Below, one piece after another: positions 32,331 to 42,100 of a DNA stretch of 64,000 bases. The translations under genes were made by a program, and so were the position numbers. The stretch spans positions 27,668 to 91,667 of the forward strand of contig CANXME010000550.1 in NCBI GenBank assembly GCA_948144175.1, read 5' to 3'. This DNA comes from Closterium sp. NIES-65 (Eukaryota; Streptophyta; Zygnematophyceae; Desmidiales; Closteriaceae). The first letter of the stretch is position 1. Each line of letters begins with the position of its first letter. Under the pieces are notes generated by a model. The model saw only the letters and a list, made by a program, of their open reading frames with translations. It did not search any database and was not told the origin of the DNA.

Positions 32331-32583
32331 GCGCCGTGCTGAAGGTGTGCCAGAGCAGCACGAGCAGCACCACCTTAACCGCCGACCACAGCCACGGCGC
32401 GCACCATGGCGACACGCGCAACGCCGATGCTGACCCAGCAACGTCATCTTCCAGGTCCGCTGGCACGATAACATCTTCGCTATTCGCCATAGGCCGACTC
32501 GATTCCATGATCGATTTGACCTGGATGGCATTGCTTGTGGCAAGTCGCGGCGAGAGCAGCGCTTGGCTCTCATTGGTCGACAT

Positions 32584-33000
32584 GATGGCGAACAGGAACA
32601 GCTACGATGGTCAACCCTAAACTCCGCACTAATGAATTCTCGTGGCAGGGTGGCGTGGAGATTCGATCATAGCTCTCAACGCGAAGAGATGGACGAACGC
32701 GACTGAGTGTCGCACACAGGGTCGCCAGATCGCAAAATGCTGCGCTTGGAGCTTTTTTCCAGATAGCGCGTTTTGAGACGTCTCTAAACTAGATTGCTGC
32801 GCTTGGAGCTTTCTTTCAGAGCGAGATCGACCCGAGCAGCGAGCGACTGCACGCGCTAGTCGCTCAAAATGCGGCGCCACTCTGTAGGACGCCGTGACGG
32901 AAGCAGGGAAGCGCCAGATACGCCCAAAAAAAAAAAAAAAATCAGCATTCGGTATCAGTGCGCTTGTGATCGCTTGTGAATCCGGATACCACAAGCGCTT
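32584..33000. other. Upstream region of the translocator; short duplication and A-run
   Basis: TGCTGCGCTTGGAGCTTT occurs twice (about 32738 and 32797). A run of 16 or more A lies near 32926-32941, followed by GTGATCGCTTGTGAATCCGG. No TATA box is clear. Confidence 0.3.
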
Positions 33001-33339
33001 GTGATAACTAGAAACGCCACGCGACTCGTAGATTTTGCGGAAACTAAGATGGTGGGAGGAGCATGTGAGCATATGTGTGTGCCCGACATTGCAAGAGCCC
33101 ACTTGAACCTATTCTACGACAGTAGTTCAGCTTGCATGGTTTGCCTAGTTGATGCTCGGTTACCACTCGCCTCATTCAACGAAGAAGCACGAAGTTGCAA
33201 AAGTACAGCTAGTGGGGTACTACAAACAAATGTTGGTCGACAAACCAACAAAGGAATACGAACCATGTTTAGGATGGCAACAGCTGACTCACAAGCTCAG
33301 GCATCGAATTTGGAGTCGCGTCCCAAATTCGTACCTTGA
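33001..33339 (+). CDS. Unrecognised 112-codon frame
   Basis: Open frame from ATG 33001 with unremarkable composition (KMVGGACEHMCVPDIARAHL in the middle). No domain recognised and no splice context. It could be a transposon fragment or chance. Confidence 0.2.
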   Translation: MITRNATRLVDFAETKMVGGACEHMCVPDIARAHLNLFYDSSSACMVCLVDARLPLASFNEEARSCKSTASGVLQTNVGRQTNKGIRTMFRMATADSQAQASNLESRPKFVP

Positions 33340-34498
33340 TTACGGCCGTGCTTGGGCGAAATGAGAACGACGCAGGGCCTGCTTGTTTGGCAGTTCACTT
33401 CGCGGAACTAATAGGTGTGCGAGATAAATTTCATCTCGCAAAACACGGGTGGTAACATACAAATGGCAATCGGCTGTGGATTCTGAAATGGAACGGTTGT
33501 GTCGAACTCGAAATTCGAGTACTGGGTCATAATCTGACCTCCCGTATGACTCCTTCCTACTACACCTGATGCCTATTTCAGTCCCCTTCTCCATCTTCCC
33601 CTGTGCTCCTCTCTCGTGCACGCCCTCCCCATGGGGAGAATGGGACTGTATTTGGGTAGGCTAGCGTGTCTTGTCTGGGAAACTCGAAGAACTTATTCGA
33701 GGTCAAGAATATCTTAGTTTGTTCGTGGGCCAGTAACGCGCGGGCCGTTGGCTGTGAATGTCGACCACTGGGCGTATGGAATGGCAGTGAGTGTGTTCAG
33801 AGTGGGCGGTTGAGTGAGCATTAGGGTGTACAGCTATGTCTAGCCACCATAATCTGAGTCGTGACGCATACTAGGCGTGCATTGCAAGAGCGCTATCTCC
33901 CATCGCAAGAGAAGGCGACTCGAATCGCCTCTACGAACCACTACGACTCGCGGCGGCGCCATTCCCTTTGCGACTCGTACTATACTCCGCGCATCCTGTG
34001 CTCTCGTCACTATTTTTTGGTCCGCTCGCTCCGTCGCAACACTTTCGAATTTGCCGCGTCGCGCCATCACGCGCCACGCGCTGCAGATCGACGTACCGCG
34101 CCGCCGCTGGGACACTTCGAGCCGCGGAAACGATAGTCTAAGAAACCCTAGTTAGAGGTAAGCCTCCCCATCCATTCCCCGGTCAGACCTTCGCTTTCAA
34201 ATCTTTGCAAGCCTGAGGCTCACAACTCATGGTCTAGGCGCTTATAGTCTGTCAGAGGGGGTCGATGCGCAACTGTTGGTTACACACGGAGTTGCTTACG
34301 GATTCTGCACACTGCCAAGAGACTTGCAGAGCCCCTTGACGCATTCGTTGCCCTTATTAGCATTGCTGCTTTCGCCCTGGTTCACGGAGTCACGCTGTCA
34401 CTCACCCAGGCAATGACCGTCCAAGCATGTGACCCAGCTCAGGCTGTGACCTAGCCTGGACCCTGCGGCCCTTTTTACATCTAAGCTCATTAACCATT
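33340..34498. other. No gene recognised; possible leader exon before the 16-bp array
   Basis: 33861-34136 is open in two frames, but the products resemble nothing. AAACCCTAG (telo-box-like) and a GAG-GTAAGC donor-like site lie at about 34143-34162, so a 5' non-coding exon is conceivable. GTTCACGGAGTCACGCTGTCACT (about 34380-34402) recurs beyond the array at about 36143. Confidence 0.25.
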
Positions 34499-34509
34499 AT
34501 ACCATTATG

Positions 34510-36094
34510 CTCTCACTGACCTGGGCTCTCACTGACATGGGCTCTCGTTGACCTGGGCTCTCGTTGACCTAGGCTCTCGTTGACCTGGGCTCTCGTTGAC
34601 CTGGGCTCTCATTGACCTGGGCTTTCATTGACCTGGGCTTTCATTGACCTGGGCTCTCGTTGACCTGGGCTCTCGTTGACCTGGGCTTTCATTGACCTGG
34701 GCTCACATTGACCTGGGCTCTCATTGACCTGGGCTTTCATTGACCTGGGCTCTCATTGACCTAAGCTCTGATTGACCTGGGCTCTTGTTGACCTGGGCTC
34801 TCATTGACCTGGGCTCTCCTTGACCTGGGCTCTCGTTGACCTGGGCTCTCATTGACCTGGGCTCTCATTGACCTAAGCTCTGATTGACCTGGGCTCTCAT
34901 TGACCTGGGCTCTCGTTGACCTGGGCTCTCATTGACCTGGGCTTTCATTGACCTGGGCTCTCATTGACCTGGGCTCTCATTGACCTGGGCTCTCATTGAC
35001 CTAGGCTCTGATCGACCTGGGCTCTCATTGACCTGGGCTCTCGTTGACCTGGGCTCTCAGTGACCTGGGCTCTCGTTGACCTGGGCTCTCATTGACCTGG
35101 GCTCTCATTGACCTAAGCTCTGATTGACCTGGGCTCTCATTGACCTGGGCTCTCGTTGACCTGGGCTCTCATTGACCTGGGCTTTCATTGACCTGGGCTC
35201 TCATTGACCTGGGCTCTCATTGACCTGGGCTCTCATTGACCTAGGCTCTGATCGACCTGGGCTCTCATTGACCTGGGCTCTCGTTGACCTGGGCTCTCAT
35301 TGACCTGGGCTTTCATTGACCTGGGCTCTCATTGACCTGGGCTCTCATTGACCTGGGCTCTCATTGACCTAGGCTCTGATCGACCTGGGCTCTCATTGAC
35401 CTGGGCTCTCGTTGACCTGGGCTCTCAATGACCTGGGCTCTCGTTGACCTGGGCTCTCATTGACCTGGGCTCTCATTGACCTAAGCTCTGATTGACCTGG
35501 GCTCTCATTGACCTGGGCTCTCATTGACCTGGGCTCTCATTGACCTAGGCTCTGATCGACCTGGGCTCTCATTGACCTGGGCTCTCGTTGACCTGGGCTC
35601 TCAGTGACCTGGGCTCTCGTTGACCTGGGCTCTCATTGACCTGGGCTCTCATTGACCTAGGCTCTCATTGACCTGGGCTCTCATTGACCTGGGCTCTCAT
35701 TGACCTAGGCTCTGATCGACCGGGCTCTCATTGACCTGGGCTCTCGTTGACCTGGGCTCTCAGTGACCTGGGCTCTCGTTGACCTGGGCTCTCATTGACC
35801 TGGGCTCTCATTGACCTAAGCTCTGATTGACCTGGGCTCTCATTGACCTGGGCTCTCATTGACCTGGGCTCTCGTTGACCTGGGCTCTCATTGACCCGGG
35901 CTTTCATTGACCTGGGCTCTCATTGACCTGGGCTCTCATTGACCTGGGCTCTCATTGACCTAGGCTCTGATCGACCTGGGCTCTCATTGACCTGGGCTCT
36001 CGTTGACCTGGGCTCTCAGTGACCTGGGCTCTCGTTGACCTGGGCTCTCATTGACCTGGGCTCTCATTGACCCGGGCTCGGACTGACTTGGGCT
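34510..36094 (+). repeat. 16-bp minisatellite, about 1.6 kb, with higher-order structure
   Basis: Around 100 copies of CTCTCATTGACCTGGG. Variants at fixed positions (CTCTCGTT, CTTTCATT, CTGATTGACC after CTAAG, CTGATCGACC after CTAGG) recur in the same order several times, giving blocks of roughly 100-230 bp that are themselves repeated. Degenerate flanks continue the motif (36780-37140). Imperfect CCCTGGTTCA...TCACGCTGTCACT duplicates lie on both sides (about 34375 and 36133). Confidence 0.92.
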
Positions 36095-36617
36095 TTAATC
36101 TAGGCTCTCATCAATTGCCTGGTGTGTTTCGTTGCCCTGGTTCAGACACTCACGCTGTCACTACGCAGTCAAGAATTACCACGATTTGAAATGGATCTCT
36201 TAGCGCTGCTAACATAGTAGAAACAGCCTAAAGCTAATCGCTAGGTGCCCAAGTTAGAAACAGTCTATGCTTGATTTCAGGGTGCGAAGGTAGAGCAACC
36301 CAAAGCTGATGACTAGGTTATCTCTGACCTAACTGCAAGTGACCCCACATTTCTCGAGGCTAACCTATGACTGACCTAATCTGTGTTGGGCTTGCTTGTG
36401 CTTGGCCTAGCCTGGGACTAGGCATGAGCAAATAGCGACTTGTTTTAGTAACGAGGCGACGCGAGTTTTACTCTTTACTCGTCCAAAAAGGCGAGTAACC
36501 TACCTATTTGTCACGGATAAGAAAATGATCACAGCGACGCAAGTGATACTCGCCTTGCCAGGAACACCTGATTTTGAGTTCATTATTTTTCATGGAAACA
36601 TTGATCTGCAACCTCTC
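36095..36617. other. No gene recognised
   Basis: Contains a CTAGGCATGAGCAAATAGCGAC segment near 36417 that resembles a hAT terminus, but no inverted partner. The rest has no evident structure. Confidence 0.25.
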
Positions 36618-36716
36618 CCCCCCCCCCCCCCCCCCCCCCCCCACACCCACCCCCCCCCCCCCCCCCCTCCCCTCCCCCCCTCCCCCCTCCCCCCCTCCCC
36701 CCCCCCCTCCCCCCCT
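36618..36716 (+). repeat. C-run about 100 bases long
   Basis: Nearly pure C interrupted by single T or A. Exact length is unreliable in any assembly. The G-rich complement could form quadruplexes. Confidence 0.8.
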
Positions 36717-36779
36717 CATGAAAGTACTTTCATTTTCGCCTATATTCGCCTGTTAGTGTCCTAGCATCTGACTGACCTG

Positions 36780-37140
36780 CCTTGTCATTGTCCTACCTGC
36801 GGTTGACCTGGTTTCTGTTTGTTCTTGCTTGTGCTTAACCTTACTGGTGATTGGCCGAGCTTGGGACTGTTGCAGCCTCCGACTGGCCTAATCTGTGAGT
36901 GACCTAGCTTGTAGCTTACCCAGCTTGTCACCAACTTGGCCTCTGAATGACTATCATAGGCCCTGACTAACCTAGCGTGTGGGGGGGCTAGATTCGATGG
37001 ACCTATCTTGTGAGGGTCTTGCCTCTGACTGACCTTTCGTGTGACTGACCTTTCGTGTGACTGACCTTTCGTGTGACTGACCTTTCGTGTGACTGACCTA
37101 GCCTTTGACCAACCTAGTTAGCCTAGCTCCCAACTGGCCC
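36780..37140 (+). repeat. Degenerate GACTGACCT repeats, with a perfect 17-bp block
   Basis: Scattered TGACTGACCTAGC-like words; at about 37035-37100 a 17-bp unit (GACCTTTCGTGTGACT) repeats about four times perfectly. It is probably the same ancestral sequence as the 34.5-36.1 kb array. Confidence 0.65.
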
Positions 37141-39110
37141 AGTTCCTGACGGACCTGAGTTATCCTGTAAGCAGTGGTTAGATTTGATTCACAATCACAT
37201 ATGACGATGGAGATTTGTTAAGGTTCGCTGCTTGTTTGGGATTTGAATCGCTACCAGGACTGAAAATCTCGTCTTGATTTGGCTGGGATACAGCTAGGCT
37301 AGGTGCCGGATTGAGGGGAGGAGGGTAAGATGCCGTTGTTGGAAACTGTGCGACAGAACAAGTGCAGCAAATTTGTGTGGACAGAAAACGTCGGGTAAGG
37401 CTGATACGGTCAGGGTGGTTCAGGGTGGTCAATGGATTGGGAAGGAGGTGGCGATATGAATGTAGAGCATTTCTTCTCTTTTTTTTTGCGTCAATCTGAC
37501 AATATGCCAATTTGCACGGCGGGGCGATAAAAGTTGTTCTTTAATCGCCCTGTAGTATTCTTGTATAGTGTAATGCGTAGTTCCGAGTGCATTATGGATT
37601 GCCAAAGGCCAGTGGATTTACACAGTATGCTCGCTAGTGACAGACAAAGGCTATGATTCAACCAGCCTACGACCAACCTAGTCAGTGACTAACCAAGCAC
37701 GTTTTCCAGCCTCTGATGGACCAGACTTGTGATTCCTTTACAGGTGACCAACTGTGACTGGCCTAGCTTCTGACCACCTACGAGCATGATCATTTTTGCA
37801 GCTGTCACGTTGTCTCATCAGTTGCTAATTCTGAGCTTCACCGAAAACAATTCCATTGCGCTCCTTACCACCACCAATAACCCCTTCCACTCACTTATCC
37901 CATGCTACTACTCTGGCCTAATACTTTTTGCGATGGCCGAGCCAATTCTGGCTTAATTTATGGCCAGGGTCTGTAAGTTGTCTCTCAAGCCACGTTTGTG
38001 AGTCGACTTATGGAATTTGAGCATGTCCAGCAACGTCTCGAGTTTCTTTCGCTACCATTTCTGTTCTCCCAAGCCCTGTCGTTTCAAGTTCCCTCGTTGT
38101 GTGCTCGCTCCAGCTTCCCTCACACGCATGCGTGAGCTTAGTTTTCCTCAGTCTTTCGTCTCCAGTAACAAGAAGAGCTGCCAGGGCCACGTTGCATAAG
38201 CTATGCCAGGCTGAGGTCTTCGTCCCGCCGTCATTGCTGCTCCATCCACTCCTCATGCGTCCTATCTTACTCTGTTCCTCCTCCTGGCTTCAGTTCTGGC
38301 CTTTTGCTCTTGTTTCTTCTGCCACTTTCAGTGGCCCCCACCTACTTACACTGATGTCAAGGTCTGGTGCAAGCCTCGCCTCCCTGCCTCTTTTCACACT
38401 GTGGATACAATCAGATTTTGAAATACATAGAAGAAGAGGAGATTCCTGTCTTTGCTTCTCGTGTTCTCTCTTCCCCTCCTCTCCCTTCCTGTCGCCCTAC
38501 ATTTGTGTTTCTTAAAACCCTTTTTTTTTAAACACCAATGTATCCGGGACCATCTGGGTGCTCTGCTAATAAAGCGCGCTCTATCTGAGTGATGCTACAC
38601 CACCTTCTTACCGGCCCCCTATGTGTACCTCTCCAAGCCTGCATCACAAAAATGCGTGTGTCTGAAAATCATCTGACATTCCGACGGCCGATCGTACGTT
38701 TGACGATCATTTGAAAAACGTACGGGGAAAGTCTAAAAAACGTTTGTCTTCGGCGAGATGTTTTCCAGGCACATTCTGAATGTTTGCTCCTAACTGTTTC
38801 TTGCCTGTGCGCAGCATTAGGGTTCCGGGGCTAACAGATAGTCGAGCAAGTCTCTTCGTGTGGGAGCAGATTGCGGGAAATTTGTTCTCTCCTAGAATTC
38901 CTCGTTTAGACTTTTGTGTATTTGTTACATTTGCATGTTTCCAAAAATGATGTAATTCCCTACGTAACTAGTGTTTCCAAGAGTCTTGTTTAACAAGTTG
39001 AGGGAAATTTCACATCTATAAGATTCTAACAAGACCTAAAAAATCTGTAGTCGGGGGTCAATTTGATGTTCACCAAAGTCAAAACGCGTTAAAGTTTTCT
39101 ACGTTTGCTA
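37141..39110. other. No gene recognised between the 16-bp array and the transposase
   Basis: A ~110-codon minus frame (37178-37510) and a ~138-codon plus frame (38099-38515) are low in distinctive residues and match nothing. ACGTACG/CGTACGTTT motifs near 38692-38722 form a small inverted repeat. The left terminus of the 39-51 kb transposon should lie here or just inside, but I could not define it. Confidence 0.3.
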
Positions 39111-39114
39111 GTCC

Positions 39115-42100
39115 TCACCAAACGAACCTATTAAGAAGGCTCACTTCATCGTCCTCACACGAGGGAACGATGTGCACGAGACTGAGAATGCAGTCGACAT
39201 CAATCACTGCAAAATTATCCTCGCCCTCTGTGGGTAGAAGGCGCTTGCATCCTGTTGACGGGCATAGTCGCTTGTCCTCGGTGTAATACTCCACGTATGC
39301 TCCGCGCCTCAGCTCACCATCTCTGCTGTAGTGAAACAGGACAAGACAACGGCCGTACCAGGGGGATCCCTTCCCTGCAAGGTTGATTGCAACAGAGGAG
39401 AAGTTCTTCCCGCCCGGGCTAGCCTTGACAAACTGCCCTCTTGACGTCCACTCCATCTTGTCGTGGGGCGGAATCGCAAGAGCCGTGTGCACCTGAAACC
39501 ACGAGCATGAACCAAGAAAATGGGTTTTGGGTGCGAAGGAGGCGATGGAGAGCACACCGAAAGGGGGGAATTGGCTAAGGGCTGGAGGGGGTGGAAAAGC
39601 ATTTTGGAGAGGGGAAAGCGGGGCTGGCGTGGGTGGAAAGCATGCAGGAGAGGGGGAAGCTGGGCTGGCGTGGGTGGAAAGCATGCAGGAGAGGGGGAAG
39701 CGGGGCTGGCGTGGGTGGAAAGCATGCAGGAGAGGGGGAAGCGGGGCTGGAGTGGGTGGAAAGCATGCAGGAGAGGGGGAAGCGGGGCTGGCGTCGGTGG
39801 AAAGCATGCAGGAGAGGGGGAAGCGGGGCTGGCGTGGGAAGAAAGCAGGCAGGAGAGGGGGAAGCGGGCCTGGCGTGGGTGGAAAGCATGCAGGAAAGGG
39901 GGAAGCGGGGCTGGCGTGGGTGGAAAGCAGCATGAGAGTGGGAAGCGGGGCTGTAGTGGGTGGAAAGCATGCAGGAGAGGGGGAAGCGGGGCTGGCGTGG
40001 GTGGAAAGCATGCATGAGAGGGGGAAGCGGGGCTGGAGTGGGTGGAAAGCATGCAGGAGAGGGGGAAGCGGGGCTGGCGTTGGTGGAAAGCATGCATGAG
40101 AGGGGGACGCGGGGCTGGAGTGGGTGGAAAGCATGCATGAGAGGGGGAAGCGGGGCTGGAGTGGGTGGAAAGCATGCAGGAGAGGGGGAAGCGGGGCTGG
40201 AGTGGGTGGAAAGCATTTTGGAGAGGGGGAAGCGGGGCTGGCGTGGGTGGAAAGCATGCAGGAGAGGGGAAAGCGGGGCTGCCGTGGGTGGAAAGCATGC
40301 AGGAGAGGGGGAAGCGGGCCTGCCATGACCAGGAATGCACCTGCAAGACTTGCGTGTTGATGCCTGCCCGTTTGAGGCGCACAACCATCGCACTCATGGC
40401 GGGTTCGCCAACAGTCAAGACGTAGCTCCGAAACACTGAGTCGGTGATGTCCCCCAGGACCATCTTCTTGTGGGTCTTTGTAAGCACCCTCCGGCCCTTC
40501 AGGCATGCCTGTCACCGTGGAGAGGAGAGGGATGGTATAGGGAGGGGGAGGGTTGAATGGTGAGTGCTTCTGGAGGGAGGAGGAGGGGCAGGGGATAGCG
40601 GATGGAGGCGGGGTTTTAGGCGAAGGAGCGGGCCAGGGAGAGGGGGAATGGGTGTGGGGGAAAGGGTCAGAGGTTGTGGGGACGAAGAAGGGGATGGGGG
40701 GGTAGGAATCGATTACTTCGGTTAGCGTTGGTCCTAAATGTGATTGCCAACTCATGCAGAGAGCAGGGAACCAGACATTGGGGCAAAGAGAATGGCTTAC
40801 AGAACATGACACAGAGCAGGGCAGACACAGAAGGGAACAAAGCAGAGAACCAGTGAAGGGAACAGCGCAGGCCACAGAGGAGGGCAGACACAGAATGGAA
40901 CAAAGCAGAGAACCAGTGAAGGGAACAGCGCAGGGCATCGAGGAGGGCAGACACAGAATGGAACAAAGCAGAGAACCAGTGAAGGGAACAGCGCAGGGCA
41001 CAGAGGAGGGCAGACACAGAATGGAACAAAGCAGAGAACCAGTGAAGGGAACAGCGCAGGGCATCGAGGAGGGCAGACACAGAATGGAACAAAGCAGAGA
41101 ACCAGTGAAGGTAACAGCGCAGGGCACAGAGGAGGGCAGACACAGAATGGAACAAAGCAGAGAACCAGTGAAGGGAACAGCGCAGGGCATCGAGGAGGGC
41201 TGACACAGAATGGAACAAAGCAGAGAACCAGTGAAGGGAACAGCGCAGGGCACAGAGGAGGGCAGACACAGAATGGAACAAAGCAGAGAACCAGTGAAGG
41301 GAACAGCGCAGGGCATCGAGGAGGGCAGACACAGAATGGAACAAAGCAGAGAACCAGTGAAGGTAACAGCGCAGGGCACAGAGGAGGGCAGACACAGAAT
41401 GGAACAAAGCAGAGAACCAGTGAAGGGAACAGCGCAGGGCATCGAGGAGGGCAGACACAGAATGGAACAAAGCAGAGAACCAGTGAAGGGAACAGCGCAG
41501 GGCATCGAGGAGGGCAGACACAGAATGGAACAAAGCAGAGAACCAGTGAAGGGAACAGCGCAGGGCATCGAGGAGGGCATACACAGAATGGAACAAAGCA
41601 GAGAACCAGTGAAGGTAACAGCGCAGGGCACAGAGGAGGGCAGACATAGAATGGAACAAAGCAGAGAACCAGTGAAGGTAACAGCGCAGGGCACCGAGGA
41701 GGGCAGACACAGAATGGAACAAAGCAGAGGACCAGTGAAGGTAACAGCGCAGGGCACAGAGGAGGGCAGACACAGAATGGAACAAAGCAGAGAACCAGTG
41801 AAGGTAACAGCGCAGGGCACAGAGGAGGGCAGACACAGAATGGAACAAAGCAGAGAACCAGTGAAGGGAACAGCGCAGGGCATCGAGGAGGGCAGACACA
41901 GAATGGAACAAATCAGAGAACCAGTGAAGGTAACAGCGCAGAGCACAGAGGAGGGCAGACATAGAATGGAACAAAGCAGATAACCAGTGAAGGTAACAGC
42001 GCAGGGCACAGAGGAGGGCAGACACAGAATGGAACAAAGCAGAGAACCAGTGAAGGGAACAGCGCAGGGCATCGAGGAGGGCAGACACAGAATGGAACAA

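Larger units (their letters stand above)
29950..32583 (-). pseudogene. Sugar-phosphate/phosphate translocator-like gene (At1g06470/SLC35C2 type), incomplete
   Basis: Members are multi-pass transporters of the drug/metabolite superfamily. Minus-strand exons recognised: 32324-32583 (start ATG 32583; ends KVVLLVLLWHTFSTALSL); about 31456-31530 (PISWRDYFVR); 31188-31273 (VPTAVATSLDIALSS...TFYSM); a weak one near 30905-30975 (TRLIISVGVL); 30544-30644 (VVGETEFELLGFILVMLASF...LLQ); 29950-30105 (YLAPVMALVCGIFSLLHEPW...GGVLAFCM). FVR-V-VPTAV joins in correct phase, and most recognised exon ends have GT-AG signals. Family members also have a YNK...FP segment, CKSS.P, GL.NP and a C-terminal TEF...KE part; none of these was found. 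The gene is therefore partly deleted, or those exons have diverged beyond recognition. Introns hold a 47-bp minisatellite, CAGCAC repeats and CA tracts. Confidence 0.6.

Noticed and set aside
34510-36094. Possible CRISPR-like array
   Set aside because: Units are contiguous with no unique spacers, and the setting is eukaryotic; it is a minisatellite.
36417-36770. Small hAT-like non-autonomous element starting CTAGGCATGAGCAAA
   Set aside because: No inverted partner or target duplication could be found near the other end.
38560-38600. tRNA-like CTCAGATAGAGC on the minus strand
   Set aside because: Only a D-arm-like word; no acceptor stem or T-arm in the right place.
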